Notes: generated by a model not told the origin, from the letters alone. A stretch of 64,000 nucleotides of DNA from Azorinus chamasolen (GCA_963576725.1 OY755240.1:19307743-19371742); one strand, 5' to 3'. Counted from the stretch's first letter, positions 9,994-20,435 are shown. Translations and numbers: made by a program.

Positions 9994-12071
9994 ATGGAGA
10001 TTAGAACCGTAAGTATTTATACAAATTATGTATGCATGGTAAATTCTATCTATATTTGCTATTCCCAATTTTTCCTTTCGATTGCAATCGTAGTTTTTGC
10101 AAAATACCCAATTGTTTACAGTTGTAAATCACTTTGCAGCAGAAGTAGGTTAAGATGTTTGCAGCGCCACCTGTCAAAAATTTCTGTAGTATACTGTACA
10201 AAAAAAATAGCGTGACAAAAAAATGTGGTTTCTTATAGCCTGTTTCTTAATTCCTTACTAATTGAATTTTAATTGAATATCATGCCCTTGGTACTCTGAC
10301 ATTGTTCTCTCTTCTTTTGCAGTGCAATGACCCTGAGAGGGGTTCTTACAGAAAATATGACCCTGACCAATTGACCAATGCATATTTTGCTGTAAAAGAT
10401 TGTAAAATGACCACCTGTAAGGCAGCAAGAGTGTTTGGTGTGCCACGGTCTACCTTGCAGGATCGATTATTTGGCAAGGTTGATTTAGAAACGGTCAAAT
10501 CTGGCCCATCACCTCTCTTCTCACAGGAACAGGAGTCACTCCTGGCTGGACATCTGAAGACGATGGATGAGGTTGGCTACGGGTATAGCCGCCAAGAAAC
10601 AATAAATCTGGCTACAGATTATGCATTAAAATTGGGACTACGCAACAAAGAACACCCATTAACAGAAAAGTGGTTGTACACTTTTTTGAGCAGATGGCCT
10701 GAACTAAAAGTGAAAAGGCCCCGGGCATTAGATGTTGCTAGGGCTAAGTCAGCAACAAGATATGCCATAGACAACTACTTTGGTGAATTGGATTACATAT
10801 TGACAAAATATGACTTACATGAAAAGCCTCATAGGGTGTACAACATCGACGAGAAAGGTATGAGCACTGAACATAAGCCCCCCAAGGTAATTGGTGGTAA
10901 ATTTTCTAAATCCCAGGCTGTGACATCTGGAAGAGGGAAAACAACAACCTTAATTGGCTGTGCTAACGGTGTTGGCAATGTGATACCTCCTTACTTCGTT
11001 TTCTCTGGGGCAAGATTTTCCAGTAATTTAATGGAAGGTGCTGGTGCAGGTGCTGATGGTTGTGTTACTGAATCTGGTTGGTCAAACAGTGAAGTGTTTG
11101 AAAAGTACATTAAGACCCATTTGATAAAGTACTTACCTGCAAGAGATAATGAGGACATCCTTGTATTATATGATGGACATAAGAGCCATATCACAGTACC
11201 TCTTATACAGTGGGCTAAATCTCAACGCATTCACTTATTTGTGCTCCCGCCTCATTGCTCTCATCTTCTTCAACCATTGGATGTCTGTGCATTTGGGCCA
11301 TTTCAGAACTCATACAACTCAACATGTCATACATTCACTCGTGAATCTGGTATTGTTAACCGTTACAATGTCTGCAGCTTGGCATGCAAAGTTTATGACG
11401 ATACATTAACACCAGCTAATATCAAGAAAGCCTTCTTCAAGAGTGGTATTTATCCTTTTGACAAGACAGTGATCAGTGATAGCCAAGTTGCACCGGCTAC
11501 ATCCTTTGACAAAGACCCAGTGCCACTTGAACCTGCTGTAGATGTCCCTGTTACCACTGATACAACAGCTGAAACATTCTTATTGAAGAGAGGCGGTAAA
11601 ATTCTTGAAAATGTTAAAAATCACAAAACAAGAAACACATTGAGCAAGATAGTTGGGGGTAAATGTATTACTGAAGATGAAATTCTGGAAAAAATCATTG
11701 ATCATGAGAACAAATACAACAAAAAGAATAAACAAACAGATAAATCAAGTGATAAATGTACAAATAAAGAAAAGAAGAACAAATCAGTAAAACCAAAACC
11801 TTCAACATCAGGGTCTAAAGCACCCAAGAAACGTAAAGTAACTTATAGTGAGAACTTTTCCAGTTCAGAAGACGAGACAGAAGTGGATGAATCCAGCAAG
11901 TGTATTGTTTGCAGAAGGTTTTCTCCAGATTCATCAAAGAGGCCTGAAATATTAATTGTAAATTGGGGACAGTGTGACACTTGTCAAGGTTGGGTTCATC
12001 TTGGGTTTTGTAGCAAAGTGAGGGTTTTAAGGAGAGGGGATCCTTTCCATTGCCCAAATTGTGATGTGTAA
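9994..12071 (+). CDS. Tigger/pogo-like transposase, two exons, PHD-like C-terminus
   Basis: Predicted 587-residue nuclear transposase. Exon 1 (9994-10008) encodes MEIRT: ATG with A at -3 and G at +4, in-frame TAA three codons upstream. The phase-0 intron is 10009-10322 (GTAAGT donor, TACTAAT branch-like site, pyrimidine tract, TTTTGCAG acceptor). Exon 2 (10323-12071) is open to TAA. The only start within the long frame would be TTG. Domains: psq-type helix-turn-helix about 15-58; CENP-B/Tc5-type DNA-binding region about 68-143; DDE core about 178-388 with D181 (YNIDEKG), D289 (LYDGHKSH) and D325 (LLQPLD). A lysine-rich linker carries APKKRKV (505-511), a classical nuclear signal. The C-terminus has C532, C535, C556, C559, H564, C568, C582 and C585, a PHD-like zinc pattern with one extra residue before C568. 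No stop or frameshift is seen, so it may be active. Family assignment is firm; splicing is inferred. Confidence 0.88.
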
Positions 12072-12294
12072 GAATGAACTAACACAGTTAAACACTTGTA
12101 AATACGTTTATTAACATTTAAAACAGTTTAAAACATTTCTGAACAGTTAAAAATTTTGTGCAGTTGCACTTTATAAAAACAATATTTGAGTGTCACGCCA
12201 ATTTTTTTGTGCAGTATAGAATTTGTAAAACCGCCGAAAACTGGTAACAATGCTTTCCATTGGAGGATGTGATACATGGCCCGCAGCGAGCATA

Positions 12295-12300
12295 AATAAA
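12295..12300 (+). terminator. Possible polyadenylation signal of the transposase
   Basis: AATAAA lies 224 bases past the transposase stop, within GAGCATAAATAAAAC and still inside the element. Confidence 0.45.
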
Positions 12301-12456
12301 ACAAAAATGAAGGTCAGTGAACTTTATTTGATTTTTAATCGTGAACTTCGGAGATGCTTCGTTGATTCTGATGTAAAAACACTTAATTTTTCTGTTAGTA
12401 TTGTTTTGGGATTATGATAAACCGTTAAACCGCCGAAAACAGGTTGTACCGGGATA

Positions 12457-12712
12457 CATGAAGTTCAGTATGAATGACAATGAGTTAAATAGAGATCATT
12501 TTGTGAATTATAGAATGAGTTCAGTTGAATGAAAAGTGTGAATGTTCAGTTTGAATGAAGTTGGTGTTATTTTTCATAGATATTCTATAAGGTCTTTAAA
12601 GTTAAATTTTGATAAAGTTGAATATAATTGATATTCACTGTTTAGAATTTTCAGTGTTTAAAATGACCACAGTGAAAAATATTCAATGTTTGTAATAATT
12701 TATGAACAGTGT
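12457..12712. repeat. Minisatellite resumed beyond the Tigger element
   Basis: Continues the GAATGA/GTTCAGT word pattern (AAGTTCAGTATGAATGACAA, AGTTCAGTTGAATGAAAAG), decaying towards the A element. Confidence 0.6.
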
Positions 12713-12824
12713 TTAACCCATTCCCTCATACTGACGTCTTTTGACGCCTCTGCAAAAGTCACCTGTTCAAACCATTGTAAAAAATTGTGAAAAATCTAAA
12801 TTATCCTATGAGGTAATGGGTTAA
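12713..12824. mobile_element. A MITE, palindrome excised
   Basis: Both termini remain (TTAACCCATTCCCTCATAC, GAGGTAATGGGTTAA), but the element is only 112 bp: CCATTGT joins AAAAAATTGTG and the hairpin is gone. Confidence 0.75.
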
Positions 12825-12856
12825 TGTGAAACAAATCTTCAATGTGCATTATATTA

Positions 12857-13217
12857 CAGTGCTCCCTCCCTACAACGGCGCTCTCAATAAAGATTCCCTC
12901 CTTACAACAACGCATGTCACTGTTTCAGAAACAACACGGCTCCAGAAACAACTTTTTTTCCATCGTATTATCTTTAGGCCTCCATCAAACCCTTTGTTGT
13001 GACCACTCTTTTAGAATCGTCACTTTGTGATGATTCTAAAGAGTGGTCACAACATAGGATTTCATTGAGGCATAACGGTTTTAGTTCTGGAAATACACCT
13101 TATCTGGGGATCTGCAAACAAGCTAATTATGTTTGATTTTCCCTCCCTATAACAACTCCATCTGAACAACACATACAATTTTCGTATCCCAAAGGGTGTC
13201 GTAGAGAGGGAGCACTG
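12857..13217. mobile_element. TA-flanked MITE with CAGTGCTCCCTC ends
   Basis: CAGTGCTCCCTCCCTACAAC and AGAGAGGGAGCACTG are inverted ends bordered by TA. The interior repeats CCTCCCTATAACAAC-like words and holds an H element. Ends starting CAGTG fit pogo-type MITEs. Confidence 0.75.
12970..13085. mobile_element. H foldback nested in the CAGTGCTCCC element
   Basis: CCATCAAACCC, the palindrome TTGTGACCACTCTTTTAGAA with its complement, loop CACTTTGTG, then ATTTCATTGAGG. The outer H ends are shortened. Confidence 0.6.
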
Positions 13218-13221
13218 TAAT

Positions 13222-13890
13222 TGTGAATAATGGCCAATATGAGGAATGTTCAGGAGGCCGTTAAGCTCAGTTGAGAATAAGATTGAATAAAATTGAACAT
13301 GAATATCCAAAAATGTTCGGGAGGAATTAACCCATTCTCTCATAGGTTATTTTTAGATCCAACCTCTTTGAATAAATCTACTGAAAAGGAGCATTTAATA
13401 GAGAAAATGAAATTTCTAGAATTGTGTAGTTATGAAACCATTGTGATAAATAGAGCATTTGCTCCAATGGAGCAAATGCTCTCTTTATCACAATGGTTTC
13501 AAAAAGTGACTTTTACAGAGGCATCAAAAGGCGTTAATATGCATATATGGGGGAATTGGTTAAGAGCAATAAAATCAGCTGGGTATAAGACTGAATAGAA
13601 TTGATTATGAATAATGTTCAGGAGGAATTAAGCTCAGTTGTGAATAAGATTGAATGATATTGAACATGAATAATGTTCAGGAGGAATTAAGCTCAGTTGT
13701 GAATAAGATTGAATGACATTGAACATGAATAATGTTCAGGTGAAATTAAGCTCAGTTGTGAATAACATTGAATGATATTGAACATGAATAATGTCCAGGA
13801 GGAATTAAGCTCAGTTGTGAATAACATTGAATACAGTTGAACACAATTAATGCCCAGGAGGAATTTAAAAGCTCAGTTAGTAATTAGATA
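13222..13890. repeat. 59-bp tandem array
   Basis: Unit GTTCAGGAGGAATTAAGCTC plus AGTTGTGAATAAGATTGAAT plus GATATTGAACATGAATAAT. Four good copies at 13616-13860, with earlier copies on the left of an A insertion. Each unit holds one TTAA. Confidence 0.85.
13327..13563. mobile_element. A MITE inserted at a TTAA of the 59-bp array
   Basis: TTAACCCATTCTCTCATAGG to GGGAATTGGTTAA. The array reads GGAGGAA before it and GAGCAATAAAATCAGC after it. Intact neighbouring units read GGAGGAATTAAGCTCAG. Dyad centre GCTCCAATGGAGC. Confidence 0.9.
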
Positions 13891-14030
13891 GAAGTTAAAC
13901 ATGAATTATTACATGTAGTAAGATAGAAAAGTTGAACATGAATTATTACATGTAGTAAGATAGAAAAGTTGATCATGAATTATTACATGTAGTAAGATAG
14001 AAAAGTTGAACATGAATAAGACTGAATGAA
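13877..14030. repeat. 37-bp tandem array
   Basis: Three full units plus partials of ATGAATTATTACATGTAGTA followed by AGATAGAAAAGTTGAAC. Units are nearly identical. Confidence 0.85.
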
Positions 14031-14237
14031 GTTTGACATGAATAATGTTCACCTTGAAGCAAAAAAAAAATCATATTAAAAGTTGAATTTATTAGTTCAT
14101 TTTGAATAAATTCAAGGAAAATCAATTCCTCATCAATACTTGTTCTCAGATATGAGATTGTTACACCAGTTCGAGACTGTGATTGTTATCATTTTCCGTG
14201 CTATTGACTTATATGTCAGTGACCTCCTGAAACCGGT

Positions 14238-14405
14238 TTAACCCATTTCTTCATATTAACACCTTTTCATGCATTAATTATCTGCAAACAGAGTAGACCC
14301 AGATCAGATGGCTGATCACCAGGGTCTGCTCTGTTTGCTTATGACACGATATTGGTCTGATTTTACAGTTTTTGTCAAAGGTGCATCTATGTAGGAAAGG
14401 GATAA
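14238..14405. mobile_element. B3 MITE, reverse, central deletion
   Basis: TTAACCCATTTCTTCATATT to GTAGGAAAGGGATAA. The stem is shortened (CAGATGGCTGATCACCAGG), so the dyad centre is lost. Confidence 0.65.
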
Positions 14406-14408
14406 GTC

Positions 14409-14648
14409 TTAACCATTCGCTTGCTATTCACATCAATATACCTACCTGTAAATAGTGAAGACCCAGATGAGACAGCTCCTGCAGGAGCTGTCTCATCAGT
14501 GTCTGCACTATTTACAAGTTGATTGTGCAACCAGTGCACTCCACAGCAGTGATTGCACAGGGAAATCTTATACACAGTGAAGATATATGTAATTATAATG
14601 GGTAAAGAAGGAGAAATGTATTTTAAAATTCAGCAAGCGAAGGGTTAA
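14409..14648 (+). mobile_element. C MITE, copy 1
   Basis: TTAACCATTCGCTTGCTATTC to AGCAAGCGAAGGGTTAA. Palindrome GTAAATAGTGAAGACCCAG through GCTCCTGCAGGAGC, with the A:A mismatch. Asymmetric interior CAACCAGTGCACTCCACAGC. Confidence 0.85.
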
Positions 14649-14767
14649 GGTAGGTATTTGGTCTAATGGCTTCAATTTGCAGGAGTTATTCCTATTTTGT
14701 TGGAAAAAAAGACACTGCAATGAAACATAAAATACATTAACCCTGTACACCATCATAATATGTGCCT

Positions 14768-14996
14768 TGAAACCCATTCCCTCATATTGACACCTTTTGA
14801 CACCTCTAAAAGTCACTTTTTGAAACCATTGTGATAAATAGAGCATTTGCTCCTTAGGAGCAAATGCTCTATTTATCACAATAGTTTCAAATCAACACAA
14901 TTCTAAAATTTTCCTTTTCTCTAGTAAAATGCTCCTTTTCGGTAGATTTATTCAAAGAGGTTGGGTCTAAAAATAGCGTATGAGGGAATGGGCTAA
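14768..14996. mobile_element. A MITE, reverse
   Basis: TGAAACCCATTCCCTCATAT to GAGGGAATGGGCTAA. Palindrome complete with centre GCTCCTTAGGAGC. Confidence 0.8.
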
Positions 14997-15112
14997 TGCC
15001 TTCTCATACGTAGTAGACCCAGATCAGACTGTTTTTGCAGGGTCTCTGCTCTGTGTCTTATGGAATTATGTGATTCTGTAGTTTCTTGTTCATATGCTAT
15101 AATAAAACTTAA
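14997..15112. repeat. B3 MITE remnant
   Basis: TAGTAGACCCAGATCAGAC, a decayed centre, then GGGTCTCTGCTCTG and TTCTGTAGTTTCTTGTTC. Both ends missing. Confidence 0.5.
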
Positions 15113-15116
15113 GCTA

Positions 15117-15333
15117 ATTATCTCTTTGCACGCTAGCAGCGAAACTGTGATTACCTATGCAAACAGTTTGGATCCAGATGAGACACCACATAATGCGGCG
15201 TCTCATCAGGATCCAAACTGTTTGTCATCTTCATGATATTTTGGCAATGAAATTAGAGAAAAGTTATTTTAAGATTTGAAGCAGACGACAATTGTAATGC
15301 AGACGAAAATTACATAGCGTGTAAAGTGTTAAT
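15117..15333. mobile_element. I MITE, copy 1
   Basis: CTCTTTGCACGCTAGCAGCG to TAGCGTGTAAAGTGTTAA. Palindrome AAACAGTTTGGATCCAGATG through GCATAATGCGGC, with A opposed to A (15176, 15208). GCAGACGACAATTG lies distally. Confidence 0.75.
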
Positions 15334-15536
15334 ATTCATACATGCATCATTTCCTCTCACAAATATTCATGAAGAAGAGGATTAAACAAGAACTAACAAA
15401 TTATGTCGGGTTTTTTACTGAATTTAACCATTTAACCCTCTGTATAACATTAGATAAAGCATCATAAACATCATAATGCAAATTGGAAAATTGGAAAATC
15501 AGCATTTTCACTTCAGCAGGTGCGTACACAAAATTA

Positions 15537-15675
15537 ATGCTCATTTAAATTTCTCAACGGAATCCTGTGTTGTGACCGCTTTTTAGAAGTGTCTCGAAAA
15601 CAAGATCACAGTTAGGGTTTTGTGGAGAAATAAAGGAGCTGTTCTTGGAAAATGTTTTAATTTTACTTGGGGCTC
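15537..15675. repeat. Decayed H foldback
   Basis: TGTTGTGACCGCTTTTTAGA, then a shortened arm, TAGGGTTTTGTGGAGAAATA and AAGGAGCTGTTCTTGG. Confidence 0.5.
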
Positions 15676-15781
15676 TACTTCAGTAAAACATATTGTCTAC
15701 AAATGTTCCATTCATTCACATTTGTCTTCATTTTCAGATAATTGTCAACTACTCAGCCTTGATTCAACCTGTCTTCATATA

Positions 15782-15985
15782 CAGTAAAACCCCTCTTAAC
15801 CGGACATTCATTTTAGTATAAATATCGGTCTTGCAGACATGTGGCAGCTTAATGCAGGGTGAATGTCATGCAGAAAGCTCCTCTAGGAGCGTTCTGCATG
15901 ACTTTCACCCTGCATTAAGCAGCCACCTGCCTAAAAGTATCTAAATTCAACCCTAATAGAATTCCGGTTTAGAGGGGTTTTACTG
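15782..15985. mobile_element. G-like MITE (CAGTAAAACCCCTCTTAACC ends)
   Basis: 204 bp between TA dinucleotides. The stem TGCAGGGTGAATGTCATGCA and its complement are near-perfect, centre AGCTCCTCTAGGAGCG. The outer 60 bp differ from E, F and G. Confidence 0.8.
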
Positions 15986-16142
15986 TATTGTAACTTTCAA
16001 TTCATCATGTTTGTAATACAAATAAATTCATGTTTTGTTAAAATCTCCTGCAACAATTTTCTCTGTTGTTTTCCCCCCATTTCATGCAAAAATGGGTTGG
16101 AAAAACTTCTCTTACTAGACACAATAAATTTTATGTTTATGA

Positions 16143-18590
16143 TCAGTTGTAACCAATGCATCCAGATTAACTCTTTGTACGCTAGTGGCGAAACTGTGAT
16201 TACCTATGCAAACAGTTTGGATCCAGATGAGATGCCGCATAATGCGGCGTCTCATCAGGATCCAAACTGTTTGTCATCTTGACAGTATTTTTGCAAAAAA
16301 AATGAGAGAAAGTTTATTTTAAGAATTGAAGCAGACGACAATTGTTGCAGACGAAAAATTACTTAGCGTGCATCCATATTAATGAGATGTCACTGTTTTC
16401 TTCAACCAATGCATCTAACTTAATGAGATACCATTGCATTTTTTCATCAATGCATCCAACTTAATGAGATACCATTGTATACAGTAACCAATGCATCCAA
16501 ATTACAGAGATGTGAATTGTCACTGTGATACTGTTAAGAGTGATACTGTAACAAATATGTCCGTAATGATCAGATACCACTGCACGCGTATACTGTAACG
16601 AAATGTATCCAGACTGATAGCATACCAATGTAGTACATGTACTGTAATCCGTACATACATAATTAGTACCAATGAGATGTCACTGATAGTGTAATAGATG
16701 CATCCAGGTAAATGAGATGCCATTTATATTGTAACCAAGATGACTGAAAGGTCACTGTATACTGCAACAATGTACCAAGATTAATGAGAGGTCACTGTAA
16801 AGTGTAACGATGCACCCAGATTAATGAGTTGTCACTTATTTGTAACAGTATACTGTAACAATGCACCCAGATGAACAATAGGTCACTTTACTGTATCAAT
16901 GCACCCAGGTGAATGAGAGGTCACTATATACTGTAACAATGCACCCAGATGAATGAGAGGTCACTTTACTGTATCAATGCACCCAGGTGAATGAGAGGTC
17001 ACTATATACTGTAACAATGAATCCAGATGAATGAGAGGCCACAGTATACTGTAACAATGCATCCAGGTTAATGAGAGGCCACAGTATACTGTAACAATGC
17101 ATCCAGATTAATGAGAGACCACAGTATACTGTAACAATGCATCCAGATTAATGAGAGACCACAGTTAATGATCATCACTGTATACTGTAACAGAAGCCAC
17201 TGTATAATGTAACCAATGCAGCCAGATTAATGAGAAGCAACTGTATTCTATAACCAGTATATCCAGATTAACGAGAAGCCACTGTTAACTGTCACCAATA
17301 CATCCAGATTAATGAGAGTAGGTTAACGGTATGTCTCTGTAATAATGTAACGGATGCATCCAGATGAATAAGATACCACTGTCATACTATAGTAGATGCA
17401 TCTGGATTAATGAGATACCACTCTAACAGATGCAACCAGATTAATGGTATGTCACTATAATACTTTAACAGATGGATCCAGGTTAATTAGATACCACTGT
17501 TATACTGCAACATGCATTCAGATTAAATAAGATTCTACAGTAATACTGTAACAGATTGTTCTGGGTTAATAAGATTTCACTGTAATACGAAAATGGATAC
17601 AGCCATATTTAATAAGATACCACTGTAACTGTTATGGGAGCAGTCATATTTGATGATACTGTAAAAATAATAACATGGATCCAGGTTAATGAGATACCTC
17701 TGTGATACTGTAAAAGATGAATCCTTATTAATGAGATACCACTGTATTACTCTAACAAATGCACCCAGGTTAATGAGATACTATTGCAGATGAACTCACA
17801 TTAATTAGATACCACTCTATTACTCTAACAGATGCATCCAAGTTAGTGAGATACCACTGTAATACTGTGACAAGATACATCCACATTTATAAATGAGATG
17901 CCACTGTAAAACTGTAACGGATTCATATCAGTGAGATACTGCTGTAAAACTATAAGAGATGGATCCAGATTAATGAGATACCAATGTAAAACTGTAACAG
18001 ATGGACCCCGTTTAATGTTATATTGCTGTAATACTGTAAAACTAACAGATGCCTTCACATTTCATGAGATACCACTGTAATACTCTTAACACATGTATCT
18101 ATTTTTTAATGAGATACCACGCAATAAATATGGTAATAGATATATCAAGATTGATGAGATACCACTGTAATATTGCAACAGATTCATCCAGATTTAATGA
18201 GATACCACTGTAATACTGTAACAGATGCACCCATATTTAATGAAATACCACTGTGATACTGTAACAGATACAGCCATAGTTAATGAGATACCATTGTAAT
18301 ACTGTAACAGAAGCATCAATATTTATTGAGATACAACTGTAATGCTGTAACAGATGCGACCATATTTAATGAGATACCACTGTAATACTGTAACAGATGC
18401 ACCCATATTTTAAAATGAGATACCACTGTAATACTGTAACAGATGCACCCATATTTTAAATGAGATACCACTGTAATACTGTAACAGGTGCATCCTTATT
18501 ATTTAAGATACTGCTGTAATACTGTAACAGATGCACCCATTAATGAGATGCAACTGTAAGCTACTGTAAAGGTTTAATTAGACATCACTG
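16143..18590. repeat. Minisatellite, CTGTAACAGATGCATCCAG / TTAATGAGATACCACTG type
   Basis: About 2.4 kb of units mostly 35-45 bp containing TACTGTAACA, ATGCATCCAGATTAATGAG and ATACCACTGTAA. Left-hand units read GAGAGGTCACTGTATACTG; right-hand units are more uniform. The first unit is broken by an I MITE. Confidence 0.85.
16167..16375. mobile_element. I MITE, copy 2, inside the minisatellite
   Basis: Enters at TTAA of ATGCATCCAGATTAA (TTAACTCTTTGTACGC) and ends TACTTAGCGTGCATCC, losing its last 8 bp or so. Palindrome centre GCCGCATAATGCGGC. Confidence 0.75.
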
Positions 18591-18619
18591 TGTTTGATTT
18601 TGATGTTTTACCAGAAAGT

Positions 18620-18828
18620 GAGAAAAAAACCTAGATATGGTAACAGTGAAAATTGTAAACAGTGTAGACCCAGTACAGAGGGCTCCTCTTCAGAGTCCTC
18701 TGATCTGGGTCTGCATCGTCTGCAATTCATAATTCTCTGGCAGATTATACCCTTTCATACTGAATGGACTCTATTGTTTATCAATAATGGGTCATTCCAC
18801 TTTGAAAATTCAGCAGTCAAAGGGTTAA
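18620..18828. mobile_element. D MITE, centre decayed
   Basis: GTAAACAGTGTAGACCCAG, then GGCTCCTCTTCAGAGTCC in place of a clean dyad, TGATCTGGGTCTGCATCG and CAGCAGTCAAAGGGTTAA. Confidence 0.65.
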
Positions 18829-18914
18829 TTAACAAATCAGACTTTTATACCAAATTTTGGACTTTTACCTTTTCAACATTACGCAAAAATTAGCAATCGG
18901 AAGCAAAACTAGGA

Positions 18915-19128
18915 TTAACCCTTACAGTGCGGGACAATAGTCACTAATGTCATTTGCAAACAGTGTAGACCAAGACATGAGGGCTCCTAGAGGAGCCCTC
19001 TCATCAGGGTCTGCACTGTTTGTCATGTTACATTTCTCTTTTTCAAAAATCCCTGAATATTCATGGTAAACTTGACCTGTTTGAATTTTGGAATAGTCCA
19101 TTTAAAAATTCAGCGTTGAAAGGGTTAT
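18915..19128. mobile_element. D MITE, near complete
   Basis: TTAACCCTTACAGTGCGGG to CAGCGTTGAAAGGGTTAT. Palindrome GAGGGCTCCTAGAGGAGCCC. Interior CTGAATATTCATGGTAAAC and TTTGGAATAGTCC. Useful reference for interrupted D copies. Confidence 0.8.
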
Positions 19129-19455
19129 GTTTGTGGTTATGATTTTCATAATAAGAAAGAAAAATATTTGAGAATTTGAGCAGAACAAGTTTGTTTCCAA
19201 CTGATTTTAAATACCCTTTGTTGGCGGAAGACTTGTATCGTCATATAAGATTGTGAAAGCATGATATTATATGAAGCTAACTTTGAGCCAAAGTTGTTAA
19301 AATAAAATTGCTGCAAAAATATCACATAATTTTTTGCATGCAGTATTTAATGTATGCCTCTCATTTTACATAATCTTAAGTATTTTGACAGCATTTTGCT
19401 CCTTCAGGAGCAGTTTGATCAGACCATACTCTATTTCCTATTATAGCAGTCTAAT

Positions 19456-19685
19456 TTAACCCATTACCTCATAGGCTATTTTTAGATACAACCTCTTTGA
19501 ATGAATCTACCCAAAAGGAGCATTAACTAGAGAAAAAGAATTTTTTTAGAATTTTGTAGTTTGAAACCATTGTGATAAATAGAGCATTTGCTCCTATAGG
19601 AGCAAATGCTCTATTTATCACAATGGTTTCAACAGGGGACTCTTACAGAGTCGTCAAAAGTCGTCAATATGAGGGAGTGGGTTAA
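19456..19685. mobile_element. A MITE, complete
   Basis: TTAACCCATTACCTCATAGG to GAGGGAGTGGGTTAA. The 68-bp palindrome is perfect. Confidence 0.85.
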
Positions 19686-19977
19686 AGTTATAAAATATAT
19701 GCCAAACTGACTTAATTCAGCTTTACAAAATAATGGAGAGTGGAGATTGGGTGTCTGAATATGTAAGGTAAGTAGGAAATTATATACATTGTATTATATA
19801 TTATACTATAGTATCTGATGTTCAGTATAAATTTAGAGGAAAATCATTCAATGGTGCAACCAATTCTATAGATAACTTTACTATAGTCATACATGTATTA
19901 TGTATTTGAGGAGAAAAGGGGAAGAAAAATTATTGTACATACCTTCAAGCAGTGATATCATAAAAAATCTTCCAACT

Positions 19978-20230
19978 TTATAACACATATAAGCCCTCAC
20001 TGTTTGGCAGACGAATTATCCACGGTCCCAAGAAATAGTTTCCTAAGAATCCGACACTATACTGAGATGCCAGGGCAGATTCCTGGATGCCTGCGATTAC
20101 GGCAACAGAAATCACAGTGTTGCAAGGAACAGCGAAGGCTGAAGCCTGAGCAAATCCAATCTTTCTCCACAGTAGTAGTCTCACACTCCCCAGCCTGCAG
20201 AGCTTTGGCAGATTTCACAGGTAACCCTTC
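19978..20230 (-). other. Possible isolated exon or pseudo-exon, unrecognised
   Basis: This repeat-free stretch is visibly richer in G+C than its surroundings. On the minus strand a 68-residue frame reads FAVPCNTVISVAVIAGIQES and then YSVGFLGNYFLGPWIIRLP, hydrophobic like a membrane segment. It follows a CTCTGCAG|G acceptor-like site, and a GAAG|GTATGT donor-like site lies past its stop. A second minus frame (EGLPVKSAKALQAGE) and a plus frame are also open, so the coding frame is unclear. I do not recognise the product; a decayed exon is as likely as a real one. Confidence 0.25.
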
Positions 20231-20274
20231 CAGTGGTGCATTGTCAAACTACAATCATTTATCGTTATATTTTA

Positions 20275-20435
20275 AAGGTACAGTCCATTCAATATGAGAC
20301 GATTCTATTTGCCAGAGGAGGGTCAATAACAAACAGTGCAGACTCTGATCAGAGGGCTCCTCCAGGAGCCCTCTGATCTGAGTCTACACTGTTTGCAAGT
20401 GACAGTGAATTTGTTTCGGGCATTCAAAGGGGATA
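20275..20435. repeat. D MITE, reverse, ends decayed
   Basis: CAAACAGTGCAGACTCTGATC, centre GGCTCCTCCAGGAGCC, GATCTGAGTCTACACTGTTTG, then GCATTCAAAGGGG. The stem shows the A/T asymmetry seen elsewhere. Confidence 0.6.

Larger units (their letters stand above)
9841..12456 (+). mobile_element. Pogo/Tigger-type DNA transposon, apparently intact
   Basis: Inverted ends TCCCGGTAC / GTACCGGGA sit just inside TA dinucleotides (9841-9842, 12455-12456); matching continues outward through ATG. The 2.6-kb element holds one spliced transposase gene. Its flanks are GAATGA-type minisatellite. AAACCGCCGAAAAC occurs twice near the right end (12228-12241, 12427-12440), and TTTCCGGCGG near the left is related. 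TA duplication and the DDD transposase fit the Tc1/mariner-pogo superfamily. Confidence 0.85.

Noticed and set aside
10302..10322. In-frame start at 10302 for the transposase
   Set aside because: The codon is TTG within a pyrimidine tract ending in TTTTGCAG, which is better read as an intron acceptor.
16143..18590. CRISPR-like regular repeats
   Set aside because: Units vary in length and sequence with no unique spacers, in clearly eukaryotic DNA. It is a minisatellite.
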